64,000 nt of DNA from Cylicocyclus nassatus. Its lineage: Eukaryota; Nematoda; Chromadorea; Rhabditida; Strongylidae. The position numbers and the translations under genes were made by a program. The notes under the pieces were generated by a model. The model made no database searches. It was not told where the DNA came from and saw only the letters and a list, made by a program, of their open reading frames with translations. Below are positions 1 through 11,894 of the stretch, piece by piece (the first letter of the stretch is position 1; every line of letters starts with the position of its first letter). Location: NCBI GenBank assembly GCA_958299035.1, contig CATQJL010000001.1, positions 33,642,780-33,706,779 on the forward strand, in the 5' to 3' direction.

Positions 1-219
1 AAAGGGCTTGCTCTACTTTCTACATCAATTAAAATCCACATATGATTTTTTTACTGTCGCAAGCAATCGAAAGAATGCGACTCTCCATACAGTTCAAAGG
101 TATAACGGTTGCAAAAGATGCATTACGAGTTTTGCGAAAAAAAAAGCGGACGAAGTGAGCTTGATACTCAGCAGTTGGCTCTACAACAAAGTCGAATAAT
201 CTGAATACGGAGTCATTCG

Positions 220-480
220 AATACGAATTCGAATGAACTTTCGAATAAAACATTTGAATAGAATCTATTCGATACCCCGTTTTTTGATTATTCGAGTTTT
301 CGAATAATATTCGAAACCTCGTTTTTTGATTATTCGAGTTTTCGAATTTTATTCGAAACCCTGTTTTTTGATTATTCGAGTTTCGAATATTATTCGAAAA
401 TGGAAGAACTCCGAATATCGAATTTCGAATACGAATATATTCGAATGTTTTATTCGAATGATCGAATTTCTATTCGATTC
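220..480. repeat. TTCGAA-rich tandem repeat
   Basis: About three 47-bp units of TTTTTTGATTATTCGAGTTT plus a TTCGAATATTATTCGAAA tract, followed by dense ATTCGAAT motifs. A similar unrelated patch lies at 55780-55930. Confidence 0.75.
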
Positions 481-516
481 GGACCCAAGTATAGGCACTA
501 GTAAAGAGCAATGCTA

Positions 517-1462
517 TTAGGCTGTCCGGAAATTAATGCAGGTTTTGAATTTCAACCGCAGTAAAACATACACTTCTCATTTCTAAATAGGTTGCAAAGT
601 ATCATCCGATAGAGCAAAGCAAGCTCTACAAGATGGCCATCTTGCTTTTGCAACAGCTTTGATCCACTACGAGTTTCGAGCCGAAAACTAAAAAGACTCA
701 GCAGCCCGAAAAATCGAAAAAAATCGTAACTCAGGTCATAAAAATCCTACGAAAATTCTAACTTGCTCACGTAAACACTGTCCACATAAGACATATATTT
801 ATGCCGTTGCCGTATTTCTTCCTCTATTAGAAATCGAAAAAAACGAAAATGTTTATGCTTTTGCCAAAGTGATGCTGTGTCGTCCCCACATAAGTAGATG
901 TGTACTACAAATCTGTAGAAGTACAAACGTAAATTTTCAGCTCTCTACAAGCTTTAGTTCTCGAGAAATATCGAATATAGCCTTCATTAGTTAGGTGGTC
1001 CAAGCTAAAATTCAGATTTCTCGAGAACTAAAGCTTGTAAAGAGCTGAAAATTTACGTTATTACTTCTACAGGTTTGTAGTATACAATTACTTATGTGGG
1101 GGCGGCACAGCACCACTTTGGCAAATGCATGAAAATATCCGTTTTCTTGATTTCTAACAGAGAAAAAATACGGCAACGGCGTATATGGATGTCTTATGTG
1201 GATTGGGTTTACGTGAGCAAGTTAGAATTTTTGCAGGATTATTATGAACTGAGTTACGATTTTTCTCAATTTTTCAGGCAGTTGAATCTTTTCAGTTTCT
1301 GGCTCGAAACTCGTGGTGGATCGGAGCTGTGCTAAAGCAAGATCGCCACCTTGTAGAGCTTGCTTTGCTCTATCGAATGGTGCCTTGCAACCTATTTAGA
1401 AATGAGAAGTGTATGTACTGCGGTTGAAATTCAAAACCTGCATTAATTTCCGGACAACCTAA
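517..1462. mobile_element. Mariner-like fold-back miniature element (946 bp) with TA duplication
   Basis: TIRs TTAGGYTGTCCGGAAATTAA on both ends, arms pairing over some 400 bp. TA on each side (515-516, 1463-1464). Both paralogs, at 14832 and 23230, read AATGCTAGTTA with one TA and no insert. Confidence 0.92.
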
Positions 1463-2862
1463 TAGTTAATCCACAAATCGCAGAAATGAGGCGCTTTTCA
1501 GTCTCAAGAATGAGTAAAGTGTACGCGATCATGAGCCCATTAAACGGAGAGTAGAAAGTGTACGTTCTAGTAAGCCAGTTTTCGGAGAAAAAAGCAGATT
1601 GGCAGTATCAAAAGAAAAGGAGGGAATAAACGCGAATGCAATTTTCGCTCAATACATTCACGACAATACGACCCACCGGTGGGTCGTACGTGTTCTACCA
1701 CTTCGGACAATGACCCACGGGTGAGTCGTAAGTTTGACAAAGAAAAAGGCTCTGATCCGGAACGGCAGTAATTGAAAAATTGGTCCTTTTGTGAATGTGT
1801 TGAACTGCGAAGTTTTCCTAAATCGATAATAATTGTCTGAAAGCTAGCCACTCTTGTCACAAATGACAAGATTGGCAAGCTTCCCATTTTCCAATGCACT
1901 GAAAAGGATGTAGAAGGAAGAATGCCACTAATATTGCGGGGGTGGTACAGAAAATCGAATAAATTGCAGTGATGTTGCTCGGGAAGATACGAACCGTCTC
2001 ATAAAAACAGATCAAAAATTACAAGCAAACTTCCAAGCTAGAGAAGTCTTTGTAAAATTATTGATCCATCAGATAGGGAAAACAAAACAGTTTTTGTTGG
2101 GTGCAGAACAAGACCATTCCCAAAGATTATAGAGTTTATAGACATGCATGGGAAATTTTCAAAATCTTCAAAATTTTGAACAATGGAATAATTTTGTACT
2201 CCAAGAATTTTCATAGATTTTATAAATCAGAAGTTTGACAAATGTTCGCACTTTGCTTTGAAGAATACTCAGGTTTCAAACATCTGAGGAATCCAAATTA
2301 CTCAATACGCTTCATCAGACGACAGTTTTCTCTTAGCAGAGTGGAGACTTATAACAGAGCGCAGTCCTGTGTCAATTTTAATTGATCTAATGAAAAAAAG
2401 TATTACTTCAAAAATACTAGCATGTGAAAAGCTAAAAAAGTGAAAGAGACGAGCCAATTTATGCTGATCACTAAAAGCACTAAATCGAGAAGACATAGAG
2501 ATGTTTTTTTTTGTTTTTTGTTTTTTGTTCTTGGTTTTCCATAATCAATACTGCAATCTTCGTTAGAATTTATAAGAAAATTCTAAAGTGACTCGGGAAG
2601 AATTGGTTTAATATCAACCGGAGTATTGTATGAATCTCGCGCTCTTGAATTTTTTAAAGTCTGCAAAAATTTCTAGTCACCAGGACAAATCCATGCGAGG
2701 TAAAAGTTGTTAAATGATGCTCAAATCAAGTTCTCACATCTGCTACCGAAGTGTATTAGGCGGATACGGTAATGACACTTGAATGGGTGTATTTGATGAT
2801 ACAAGATGGATTACATAACAAAAGCATGCAGACATTTAACGCGCTTTAGGCTAAGAACTCAC

Positions 2863-3157
2863 CACGGGCCAGCGAATGCTGATGGGAACTCGGCATTGCA
2901 GGGGAAGTCATTGGGTGTGATGAAAGGCGTTTGAAAGTGAATGTAATGACAATCCTTGTAGTGTTTCTTTTCCGGAAAATGAACTCCAGTACAAAAAGAG
3001 AGTTGAAGCTCGCAAGAATAAGTAGCGTTCGCTAGAAAGGGATTTTCTTGTATTTTCAATGAAAATTTTGGAAAGTACCCTTGCAACAGCCTGCACCATC
3101 ATCCCGGACAACTGTCACATCACGGATTTTGAAGCGAATCGTCGAATAGTCTGTCAC
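2863..3157 (-). pseudogene. MNNL exons of a third DSL copy (rest off the window)
   Basis: Exons 3157-3079 (79 nt, intact, reading FKIRDVTVVRDDGAGCCK) and 3031-2863 (169 nt instead of 170) match the MNNL exons of the intact gene. A single-base deletion in the NADVPIS-equivalent region shifts the frame just before the conserved IRWP, and the first Cys of CPC is Tyr. The 3' exons would lie to the left of base 1. The block is a paralogous copy of 14.8-17.5 and 23.2-24.5 kb. Probably a pseudogene, although a one-base assembly error is possible. Confidence 0.7.
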
Positions 3158-4250
3158 CTGTAAGAGCAGGGGTTCTTGGATTGGATTCGATCAGTGGTAA
3201 CGTGGGGTTGCGCAATGTTCGTGCAGGTATGTATCAGTTAGTCTATTCGAAGACATAACAATCAGCAATTTCGAGGTCCTTCGAAGCGGTGAGTATACTG
3301 TAATTAGCCCATAACCCGCGTTTGCTACAAAGAACTATACATGGGGTAGCTCACAGTGTTGCTTGGGTGAAAGGAGACAGGTTCGTTCGTTCCACTGGTA
3401 AATTAAGAAACCAATTTTAATTTTAGAAGACGATTGTTTTCTTGGAGTAGCCTTAATGATTCGCAACTATTTTTCAAGCTAGCATATCCTTAGACAAGTA
3501 GATTCAATACGGTTTCCACCCTTTCAAGATTAGAACCGTAAATCCTATATGAAAAGTCCATGTAAATTTATTTTTCTGGAATCAGCGCCTTCAAATACCC
3601 CACCACAAGTTTTAGATCCTTCGATTTTTCGAATTGCAGCTAATTTACGAAAGCGCCTTTATGTTGAAAATTCCTACCGTAATACTACAGTGAGAGAGAG
3701 TGATCAGTGTTTCGCTTCATACCTTAAAATGCTGAAGCCAGCCCTACAAGTGGTACATAAAGAAAGTCGAAGGACATCAGAAAGGAGGTACATATTCTAA
3801 TCAAACGTAGAGAGATTTTTTGGGGCACTCTATCAAACATAGAATTTGTAAGTTTGTTGTGAACTTGAAAGAAGTCTTGACTTGAGCGAGGAATAAGCGT
3901 TTTGTGCATGGAACACAGGAGATCATTTTACGAAAAATTAGTTTATTACAGCATCTTTTGTGCTTTTCTAAGAAGTAAGTTGTCTAGACGTCATTTAACA
4001 AAAAAATTTTACGCATAATTGCTATTATACAATTCAGAGCCCAAATATATGAATCGCACAAAAACCACAACATATGTAAGAGTTTACTTGCCTTTAAATA
4101 ATAAGCAGATGCCACACGAAAAATATGGAACACGTACTCCAACAATAAAATTTGCAAGACAGTAAATATCATTAAAATAGTGTATTTCTGTAGGTTATAT
4201 ACATCCCGTTTGCGTATAAGCTCCAAGTACGACTAGACTGTAATTTCCTC

Positions 4251-6463
4251 TCAAAACTCCGTGCTGCTCTTTTGCCATGGTTTACAAGGAGAACGATTTT
4301 GACCAGTGTCATAAGTGGGTGGCGAAGATGAAGATCTTTCTGAAAAGCAATTAGCTTGCGAATTCGCCAGAAGCGTTTCAGCAACACTAGCAAACTGCAC
4401 ATGCATGGTGTGTGTAACTTGCGTGGATTGATAGAATACCCTATCTTCTGTACATTAAAACATGCTTACACTGAGTTGATAGTTGGATATTGCCAAGTCG
4501 CGTCGTGACTGAAATCGCCTGAAATTTGCCCGTCCCTTTGGCTTACTTTTGTATTTTATATTTTACTAACTTTAAGCTTCAACAATTACTGAAAGTGAGC
4601 GTCTCATAATGTGACATCATTCAGTACCAGTATATGGTTAAGCCCGATAGGAATAGGGTGAAAATGGTCTGCAAAACGACTTTTTCATATAAAATTATGT
4701 TGGCTCACTTTCTAGATATTCACAATGTGTCCCACTGCGATCAAGGGGGCATTCACATTCAGGCGCTCTGCCCATTACGCATACTCCCATTCCGCAGTCA
4801 AGCATCGTGCAGTCAATTTCTTTCTGAAAAAAATTATAATTTTTATTGTGAAGATATGCATCAACTCAGTTCAAAGATATTTCACCTTCTTTTCGCAATT
4901 TTTGCCTTCGAAGTCTGCCGTACAGTTGCATCTGTATAGGTCTACACCGTTCGAAAGGCATACGCCACCGTTCTGGCACAGATCCTTGTGGTTTGAGCAA
5001 TAATCCAGGTCACTGAAGTTAAATTTCTTCTCAAGTTCTAGAGCAGTATTATATTTGCTACGTACATATCGCATAATAGACCTCCCCAATTTTTCAGGCA
5101 TTCACACTGATGAGCTGTGCGACAGTATCCATTTTGGCAGCCTGCCAGTGGCACGCATTCCGAGCAGGAAACGCCTTTCCAACCAAAGTCACATCTGCAA
5201 TCAGAAAAATTGCAAGAAACAGACCTAGAGCAGCTCTTTTTATTCATAAGAGAGAATGACACGTGTTCGACATCACAGCTTGAGGAACCAAATTCTATTA
5301 CTCATGGATTTTCCTTTTACTTATAGAAGCGGCGGCATGCAAAAACAACTCCAATTTTCTTCTTAAATTTCGCTGAATTTTTGCATGAAAATGGGTTTTT
5401 TCTGAGGTCATCACAGGTTACGGAAGGTTAGAAGTTCGAATTTCATGCGGGAGTATAAGACGATCCAAAAAAGTGGAAATAATACGATATAACATAGGGT
5501 GGAGGACTGTTTGTCGCCGAAGGGAGTGGTTCCACGCGGACATCTGCGACAAAGAACGCAGCTCCACATATTACAGACATAACGGATTTGTACCGGCTGT
5601 CCGCTCGGGGTGGAGCCTTCGGCGGCTAGTCCCCTACTCACCAGTATGTATAAGGGCCATTCGAAAATTCAAAAAGATTTGGATTCATGGAGATTTCCAC
5701 ACTATACACCTCTCGCATTTTCGCTCAATGAATCCAAACTTATCGTACAAACGACTCATGATCTTCATGTTGTAATTCTATTCTCGCCGAAACGATGATT
5801 TAGCGCTTTTTAAGATTTCGTATAGTGTTAACAGCGCCTCGTACCATGATGAAACATAGTTGATAGTTTATTGTGGAGAAAGGTTTATAGTTGACAAAGC
5901 AGTGTGGATCTCCAATCCTCTCTTTTTCGGCTTAGATATGCTACAAATCTACAGGTAAATTGCTCTTGAAATGAAGCTCAGTTAGAGTTACTCAGGAAGG
6001 AGGCCGCTCACCTGCATGTGTTTGGGCCAATGCAGGTCCCATGGACACAGTCCTTTTCGCACTTTGGTTCATTACAGAGCGAACCAGTCCATCCAGATTC
6101 GCAGATCTTTTTTCCTTCGGGTGAGCACTTGAATGAACCGCCGTTCTGACTATATTTCTGTCATTGAAAATATTGTTAGAAAAAACCTTGTAGCGTACTC
6201 TTTGAATGTCTCGTTGCAAAAGATGGTGCAAGCTGGACTGTAGAAATTTGCCTCACACTCTACAGAAAACGAGAAACTGACTGTGACATTTTTTGCTTCC
6301 TAAAAAACATTTCTTGAAAAGGTTCTATGAGCGGACAGGGAAGACTCGCAATATTCATATCCGTAATAGGAGAGTGTGAACTGATGTTACGGAAGAAACG
6401 TGAGACTTCTAGTACCAAGTTTCCAAGTCGATCGTGTGCACTTACTGTCAGTTGCCATTCAGT
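4251..6463 (-). pseudogene. Second DSL ligand copy, DSL+EGF exons intact, transmembrane exon lost
   Basis: Exons 6463-6350, 6299-6199, 6149-6012, 5194-5066, 5012-4886, 4823-4709 and 4339-4251 match exons 3-8 and 11 of the intact paralog. The six MNNL-end, DSL and EGF exons have exactly the same lengths (114, 101, 138, 129, 127, 115 nt) and no stop. The paralog's transmembrane and first tail exons (17894-17677) have no counterpart; that stretch holds a decayed miniature element. The last exon keeps the SPPTYDTGQNRSP-type tail, but TTA has become TGA, removing six residues. The donor after the 114-nt exon is GC (gcgagt) instead of GT. Phase arithmetic (both junctions phase 1) lets the fourth EGF exon splice straight to the tail exon in frame, giving a ligand without a membrane anchor. 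Its presumed MNNL exons at 16.0-16.3 kb are frameshifted, so a decaying copy is the simpler reading; a secreted ligand is the alternative. Confidence 0.75.
4351..4542. mobile_element. Decayed PIF/Harbinger-like element at the lost transmembrane exon
   Basis: Right half matches the family (ATATTGCCAAGTCGCGTCGT, GACTGAAATCGC) and is followed by TTA. The left end is degraded. It occupies the position where the intact DSL paralog has its transmembrane and tail exons. Confidence 0.6.
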
Positions 6464-6953
6464 CTAAAAAGTGGAGAAAGCATTACAGCATTTCAAATTG
6501 TAATTTTGTTTGGAGCAAGTATTTGGACAAGCTGCAAAACCTTTCTAAACAGCGTATCCATTCTTGGAACAAATTGGAGAGTTATGATGGATTTTGAACT
6601 AGCGACCCTACGGGTCGCTAGCAAGTGGGTCAGGGCAGATACAATATAAGGGCTTAGTTGTGACTAAAAATATTTCTGAATAAGTTTTCTGTTCTTTTCC
6701 TGAGAACATTTTTGCGAAAAGGATTCTACAAAAGGAAAACTGCTCGAAGAAGCGATAATCTCCACAAATCATTCAGCATTTCTCGAAATTCCTGCTACAA
6801 CCATGCATGATATTATTCTTATCTAGTTTACACGCTCTTTATGCAAATCCCCTCCTCACAGAGACATTCAGATACCCCCCTCCCCCCACTTTTCTACCCC
6901 CTCAAAGAGAATTTGCTCTTTCACTTCTTCTCAACAAGTTCCATAAAAGTTCG

Positions 6954-7265
6954 TTAAAGGCAGTGGACAGGCAGAATGGACCCCTGTCAGATTTTGGTAG
7001 TTTCGGGTAGTAGACCCCCAAGTACATCACAGCCCCAAGCCCACCTTCCAATTCATGCGCTAAGTCCTGAAAAAGCGCTTCGAAATTCCACCAATAACGC
7101 CCACTCAATGGAAGTGGGCGGGGCTGGTGGAGTTTTGAAGCGCTTTTTCAAGACTTAGCGCATGAATTGGAAGGTGGGCTTGGGGCTATGATGTACTTGG
7201 GGGGTCTACTACCCGAAACTACCAAAATCTGACAGGGGTCCATTCTGCCTGTCCACTGCCTTTAA
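6954..7265. mobile_element. TTAA-type miniature element (312 bp, near-perfect palindrome)
   Basis: TTAA, then AGGCAGTGGACAGGCAGAAT; the right arm is its reverse complement up to TTAA at 7262. The two arms match over almost their whole length around a small loop near 7110. Same family as 9482, 13209, 18052, 34580, 36483 and 59570. Confidence 0.9.
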
Positions 7266-7479
7266 GTAAGTAGCAGAACATCTATCGCTTTGGAAGTAGA
7301 AATACACCATAAGAATTAGTGTACTACAAAAAATACTTTTCTCTCAGAATCAATTTCGACAGCAACGAAATCAATCGTCTAAGAACTTTGTTAAAGAATC
7401 CTTATTTTTTCGCTGAAGGAATATGAAGCTTTACTACAAAAGGGAGCCACCTAAAGACCGTCAATCATAAGAACTGCAC

Positions 7480-8515
7480 AAACGTACATGAAATTTCTTT
7501 CCCTGTCCGATCAAACTGCCCTACGTGCCGCTTGAAGACCGTTCAAAAATTATAAGGACCGCCCCAAACATTCAAAAATCTGTTTCCCTGCCCGATCGGG
7601 TTGCCCTACGTGCCGCTTACAGACCGATAGTAACTATTCAAAAAGAAAGTTTATTCCCTACGTGCCGCTTGAAGACCGTCTAAAAATTATAAGACCTGCC
7701 CCAAACATACAAAAATCTGTTTCCCTGCCTGATCAGGTTGCCCTACGTGCCGCTTACAGACCGATAGTAACTATTCAAAAAGAAAGTTTATTCCCTACGT
7801 GCCGCTTGAAGACCGTTTAAAAATTATAAGAACTGCCCTAAACATACAAAAATCTGTTTCCCTGCCCGATCGGGTTGCCCTATGTGCCGCTTGAAGACCG
7901 TTTAAAAATTGCAAGAACTGCCCCAAACACACAAAAATCTGTCTCCCTGCCCGATCGAGTTGCCCTACGTGCCGCCTACAGACCGATAGTAACTATTCAA
8001 AAATAAAGTTTATTCCCTACGTGCCGCTTGAAGACCGAAAAAATTACAAGAACTGCCCCAAACATCAAAAAAATCTGTTTCCCTGCCCGATCGGGTTGCC
8101 CTACGTGCCGCTTATACAAACCAATATTATCTATCTAAAAGACAGTTCATGCCCTAAATGCCGCTTGAAGACCGTTTAAAAATTACAAGAACTGCCCCAA
8201 ACATACAAAAATCTGTTTCTCTGCCCCATCGGGTTGCCCTACGTGCCGCTTACAGACCGATAGTAACTATCTAAAAATAAAGTTTATTCCCTACGTGCCG
8301 CTTGATAACCGTTCAAAAATTACAAGAACTGCCCCAAACATTAAAAAAATCTGTTTTCCCTGCCCGATCGGGTTGCCCAACGTGCCGCTTACAAACCAAT
8401 ATTATCTATCTAAAAGACAGTTCATGCCCTACGTGCCGCTTGAAGACCGTTTAAAAATTATAAGAACAGCCCCAACATGCAAAAATCTGTTTCTCTGCTC
8501 GATCGGGTTTCAACA
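7480..8515. repeat. Minisatellite of about 130-bp units
   Basis: The motif CCCTACGTGCCGCTT recurs about 14 times. Units alternate between a CTGCCCGATCGGGTTGCC half and an AACTATTCAAAAAGAAAGTT half. Units differ by 5-10 percent and small deletions. No spacers of unique sequence, so it is not a CRISPR-type array. Confidence 0.9.
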
Positions 8516-9006
8516 GACTTTTGTATACCAAAACGGTGACAAGTCTTCCTCTCTTGCACAGCAAACCTGCAGAGAATACAGGGCCTAAATATCACTCATC
8601 TCAGATTTCAGTAAAATAAAAACAAATTTCCTCACTCATCTTTCGTTTGTTTTGTTAGTTCTTTCAGACGTTCCGTTACATCTGCTCATTTGTATCTGCT
8701 ATTTGTACCTACAGGCGGATGTCATATTTGGAGTAAAATCTCTCTCACTGAGTGTTTTCAAGATACTAAACACCTCACACAGAAGAGTCGAATTTGTAAT
8801 GAATTCAATTTTAGCTCCGATGTTACCGGGAATACGCTTGGCAAATTTCTACCTCAAAATTTTTTCGGCGATAACAATCTTATTAGAAGCAAACATCAAA
8901 GAACATAGAAGCACAAGAGAATGATGATCCAACTGCGAAAGCACTTCCGGTCAGATTAGATTCCCCTCTCCTTAGAAACCAAATCATCGGCGATGACAAT
9001 CTCTTA

Positions 9007-9339
9007 TTAAGATATTCTCGAATGAGAAGAATCCAGAACAACAGTTACTGGAAGAAATTCTAGAATGAACGTGGAAATTAGAACAGTTCCTAGGATGGTC
9101 AAAACTGCAGACGTGAAAAATAATGACGATATCGATCGAAAACACGCCCGAAACATGCCGTTATGCATGTGTGTTGTTTCAGTTGCCCATACTTACGAAA
9201 TTTGGCACCGTTCCAAAGGCTTACGAAAATCTGGCAAATCGTGCCAACTGACTTACTCACCGCTAATGGCAGCAATCCAATTCCAAAGATCAGTGTATTT
9301 CATCGTAATTTTTACGTCTGCGGCCTCCTCGTTTGCCAT
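9007..9339 (-). CDS. Putative small single-pass membrane protein, two exons (58 aa)
   Basis: Not recognised. Exon 9339-9261 begins with ATG (MANEEAADVKI) and ends at a perfect donor (gtgagtaag). Exon 9104-9007 begins after CTGCAG and ends at TAA. The junction is phase 1 and keeps one frame: a polar start, an amphipathic KYTDLWNWIAAIS stretch, then a hydrophobic helix (VLTILGTVLISTFILEFLP) and a short tail. The intron is 156 nt. It sits inside the long interval between the MNNL and DSL exons of the second DSL copy, at the edge of the duplicated block, and has no paralog in the window. It could be a genuine micro-protein, a fragment of a longer gene (GTAACT after FLP is another donor), or chance. 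Confidence 0.35.
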
Positions 9340-9481
9340 GATCCAACTATCAGCGGCTTAATGGGTAAACAACGAATTCGTTATATATTACGTAGTGACT
9401 AGACCGATTGCATCACATGTCTACTGGTGTTGTGAAACACATCTTGCATTAGTGAAGAGCATTACGTTAACATAACACTCC

Positions 9482-9916
9482 TTAAAGGCAGCGTCCCACC
9501 AGACTGGGGGTATCTGGCTCTTGTAATGATGTGATAGTAGACCCCCTACCTAAGCGATGACTGAAGTTCGGAGCGAAAAACGGGGTCTACCAAGCCTGAA
9601 ATTTGCTCCGAAAGTGGGCGGAATCTTACGGTAGGATCGGGCGAGTGCGAGGTGCATGCAAGGTAGAGACGCAGAGTGGTTGCGGGTCCCTGCACTCATG
9701 ATGTGTGCGCTATACGCATTCTGGCCCTGCAAATCGATATTGCCGTGTGGGCGGCGTTCGGCCCTACCGTAAGATTCGGCCCACTTTCGGAGCGAATTTC
9801 AGGCTTGGTAGACCCCCTTTTTCGCTCCGAACTTCAGTCATCGCTTAGGTAGGGGGTCTACTATCACATCATTACAAGAGCCAGATACCCCCAGTCTGGT
9901 GGGACGCTGCCTTTAA
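9482..9916. mobile_element. TTAA-type miniature element (435 bp)
   Basis: TIR AGGCAGCGTCCCACCAGACT on both ends, flanked by TTAA. The arms pair for about 120 bp around a diverged loop (9.62-9.77 kb). Confidence 0.9.
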
Positions 9917-10408
9917 AATATGCCACACTCAACTAATCGTAACCCGCACTCTTTGCTTTTGTTACCATTGTATATCAAAAAACTTTTTTTGTAAAAGTAG
10001 AGCCTATCATCTCCGAGAAAAGGATCTTGCGCAACAAGCTAAATTACATGGTGGGGCAAAAGTCTGAAAGCCTAGTACTTTTTCAGATAAAATGAAAAGG
10101 AAAGCGCCTAGGAACAAAAAATTCGGTGCACACATAAAGCGAACCTTCACAAATACAGCGCTGCTCTCAAATTTTGAGATTGCCTCTTGTGGCTTCAAAG
10201 CAGCCTTTCGAAATCTTGGCGAGTCCGCCTGTCATGGCATGCAGACAGTCGTGATGAGATTCGTCCCACGCCTTTACGATAATTGTTTCTTTCACCAGAC
10301 AAATGTGCGTTGTGATAGAGTAAGCTTTTGGCTACAAAGCACTGCGAAAAAATTTTTCTGCAGTGTTTAGGAAGAAAATTTTGGAATTTTAATTGAAGGC
10401 AAGTGTAC

Positions 10409-11894
10409 GGGTGGCGGACTTTATGAACGATAGCGCTAGCTTAGGCAGCCGTGTGTCAATAAGGTGCGCACCGCTAGCCCCACCTATCGCAGGATGGACG
10501 AGTTTTTTTTTTTGCAGTACAGCTCTTGCATTGTTTCATGGCCATCCTTAGTCAAGTGGAAGCAACTTCTTATTGTGATATAAGCTTGTTGCAAGCTGGG
10601 GTGAAGCTTGACTATTTACAGAACCTTGTTTTGATTTCTTGTTTCTTTTTTTTTGCCAGTCATGAACCTACTGTTTTGATCGTGAAATTTAAAAGATTTG
10701 CTGATTTGCCTATGAATGACCAAGTGACTTCTGGATTCCAACTTTGAAGTGTGAAATCATTCTGAAACACCTCAGGCATGATTGTCTGAGTGACCTCACA
10801 TCTTACGATTGAGTTACAGATCAGTTTATACTGAGGGTAGCAGTTCTTGAAGGCAAAACAAAAGAATGTAATGATTTACACAAGTTTTTAGCTATGATTA
10901 AGGTCTCAAAACTTACTTTTCCGATAAAATAATCGTATTGGTCATTTCAGCAATGATAATAGTATTTCTTGATAAGCTGACTTCTTTTTGAACTAAACTT
11001 GAGAGTTTATAATAAAGAATATTTAATATAGTTACAGATGTGAATAAAGAAAACACTTCTTTACAATTTGACAAACCTACCAGGAACAAATAACTGAAAT
11101 ACAATGAAAAGAGCTTGCTAACTAATTTATAATGAAAAAAGATCTGAAAACCAATTTTTAATCTACCCTATTTTCCGGAGTATAAGCCGCATTTATTTCA
11201 CCGCGCGCGGGCTAAATTGCAATGTCGTTCGCGATGCGCGAAGCCGCACAAGCAGCAACTACTATCTATTTCGTCTGATAATCTAATACGGACTTTCTGC
11301 TTTCGTATTTGGTTTCTTCGCAAGTGTATTTGTTTGTAACAAAATTCTCTACCTTCTCAATTATTCTTCAAGAATCCGCTGAACAATAAAAGAACGTTCG
11401 AATACCAGTAGTAATATGGAATTGAAAGGTGATAAGCTTCAGACCGGTAAATCAATATAAAAGAAAGCACAACTTCAGCACCACTTCAGTAACATCATTG
11501 AAAAAAGAAAGCACAGTCAACCAGTAGTATCGTTTAGGAGAGAAAACACAACCCAGACACCCGCAAAGTCATATGAAACAAGAAAAAAAGGTAGACATGA
11601 CTATCCGTACTAGAACGCACCGGGTTTTCAATTTGCTATATAGCTCTTTTCTAAAGCGCTTTCGCGCCATTGTTCGCTGCGGCGGGTGCGGCTTATACTC
11701 CGGAAAATAGGGTAATTGAAGTTTTGAAATTTACTGTTATCGCAACCTACTGAAGAAGCATGAAGGAAATATTGAGTTTCCAATAGCTGCAACGCATTCC
11801 TAAGCTAGTTAAAAGGGGGCGGAGCGATCAGCGCACCGCGTACGGTACCCAGCTGCCGGCTGGCACATGCTATCGTTCATAAAGTCATACACCC
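10409..11894. mobile_element. TIR element with GAACGATAGC ends, copy 1
   Basis: Left GGGTGGCGGACTTTATGAAC and right end (reverse complement) GGGTGTATGACTTTATGAAC, then GATAGC on both. Without the nested 547-bp element it is about 0.94 kb. No transposase frame seen; superfamily unknown. Confidence 0.65.
11166..11712. mobile_element. TA-inserting miniature element (547 bp), CCCTATTTTCCGGAGTATAA ends
   Basis: Perfect inverted ends CCCTATTTTCCGGAGTATAA with TA on both sides. The paralog near 21015 (TTTTTAATTTAACTGAAA) is empty. It is nested inside the larger TIR element 10409-11894. Probably Tc1/mariner-related by its TA site; the superfamily is inferred. Confidence 0.88.

Larger units (their letters stand above)
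497..6600. repeat. Tandem segmental duplication, block Y copy 1
   Basis: After removal of the inserted element at 517-1462, this block aligns with 14815-20040. Shared landmarks, in order, are GGCACTAG..AAGAGCAATGCTA, the MNNL exons, an AT-rich spacer, and the DSL tail, EGF and DSL exons. It is diverged (indels every few tens of bases), so this is an old duplication rather than an assembly artefact. Confidence 0.8.

Noticed and set aside
5992..6231. 79-codon frame overlapping the DSL exon
   Set aside because: Wrong frame; the true exon frame gives the DSL and EGF cysteines.
7480..8515. CRISPR-like regular repeats
   Set aside because: Units are contiguous and diverged with no unique spacers, in a eukaryotic genome; it is a minisatellite.
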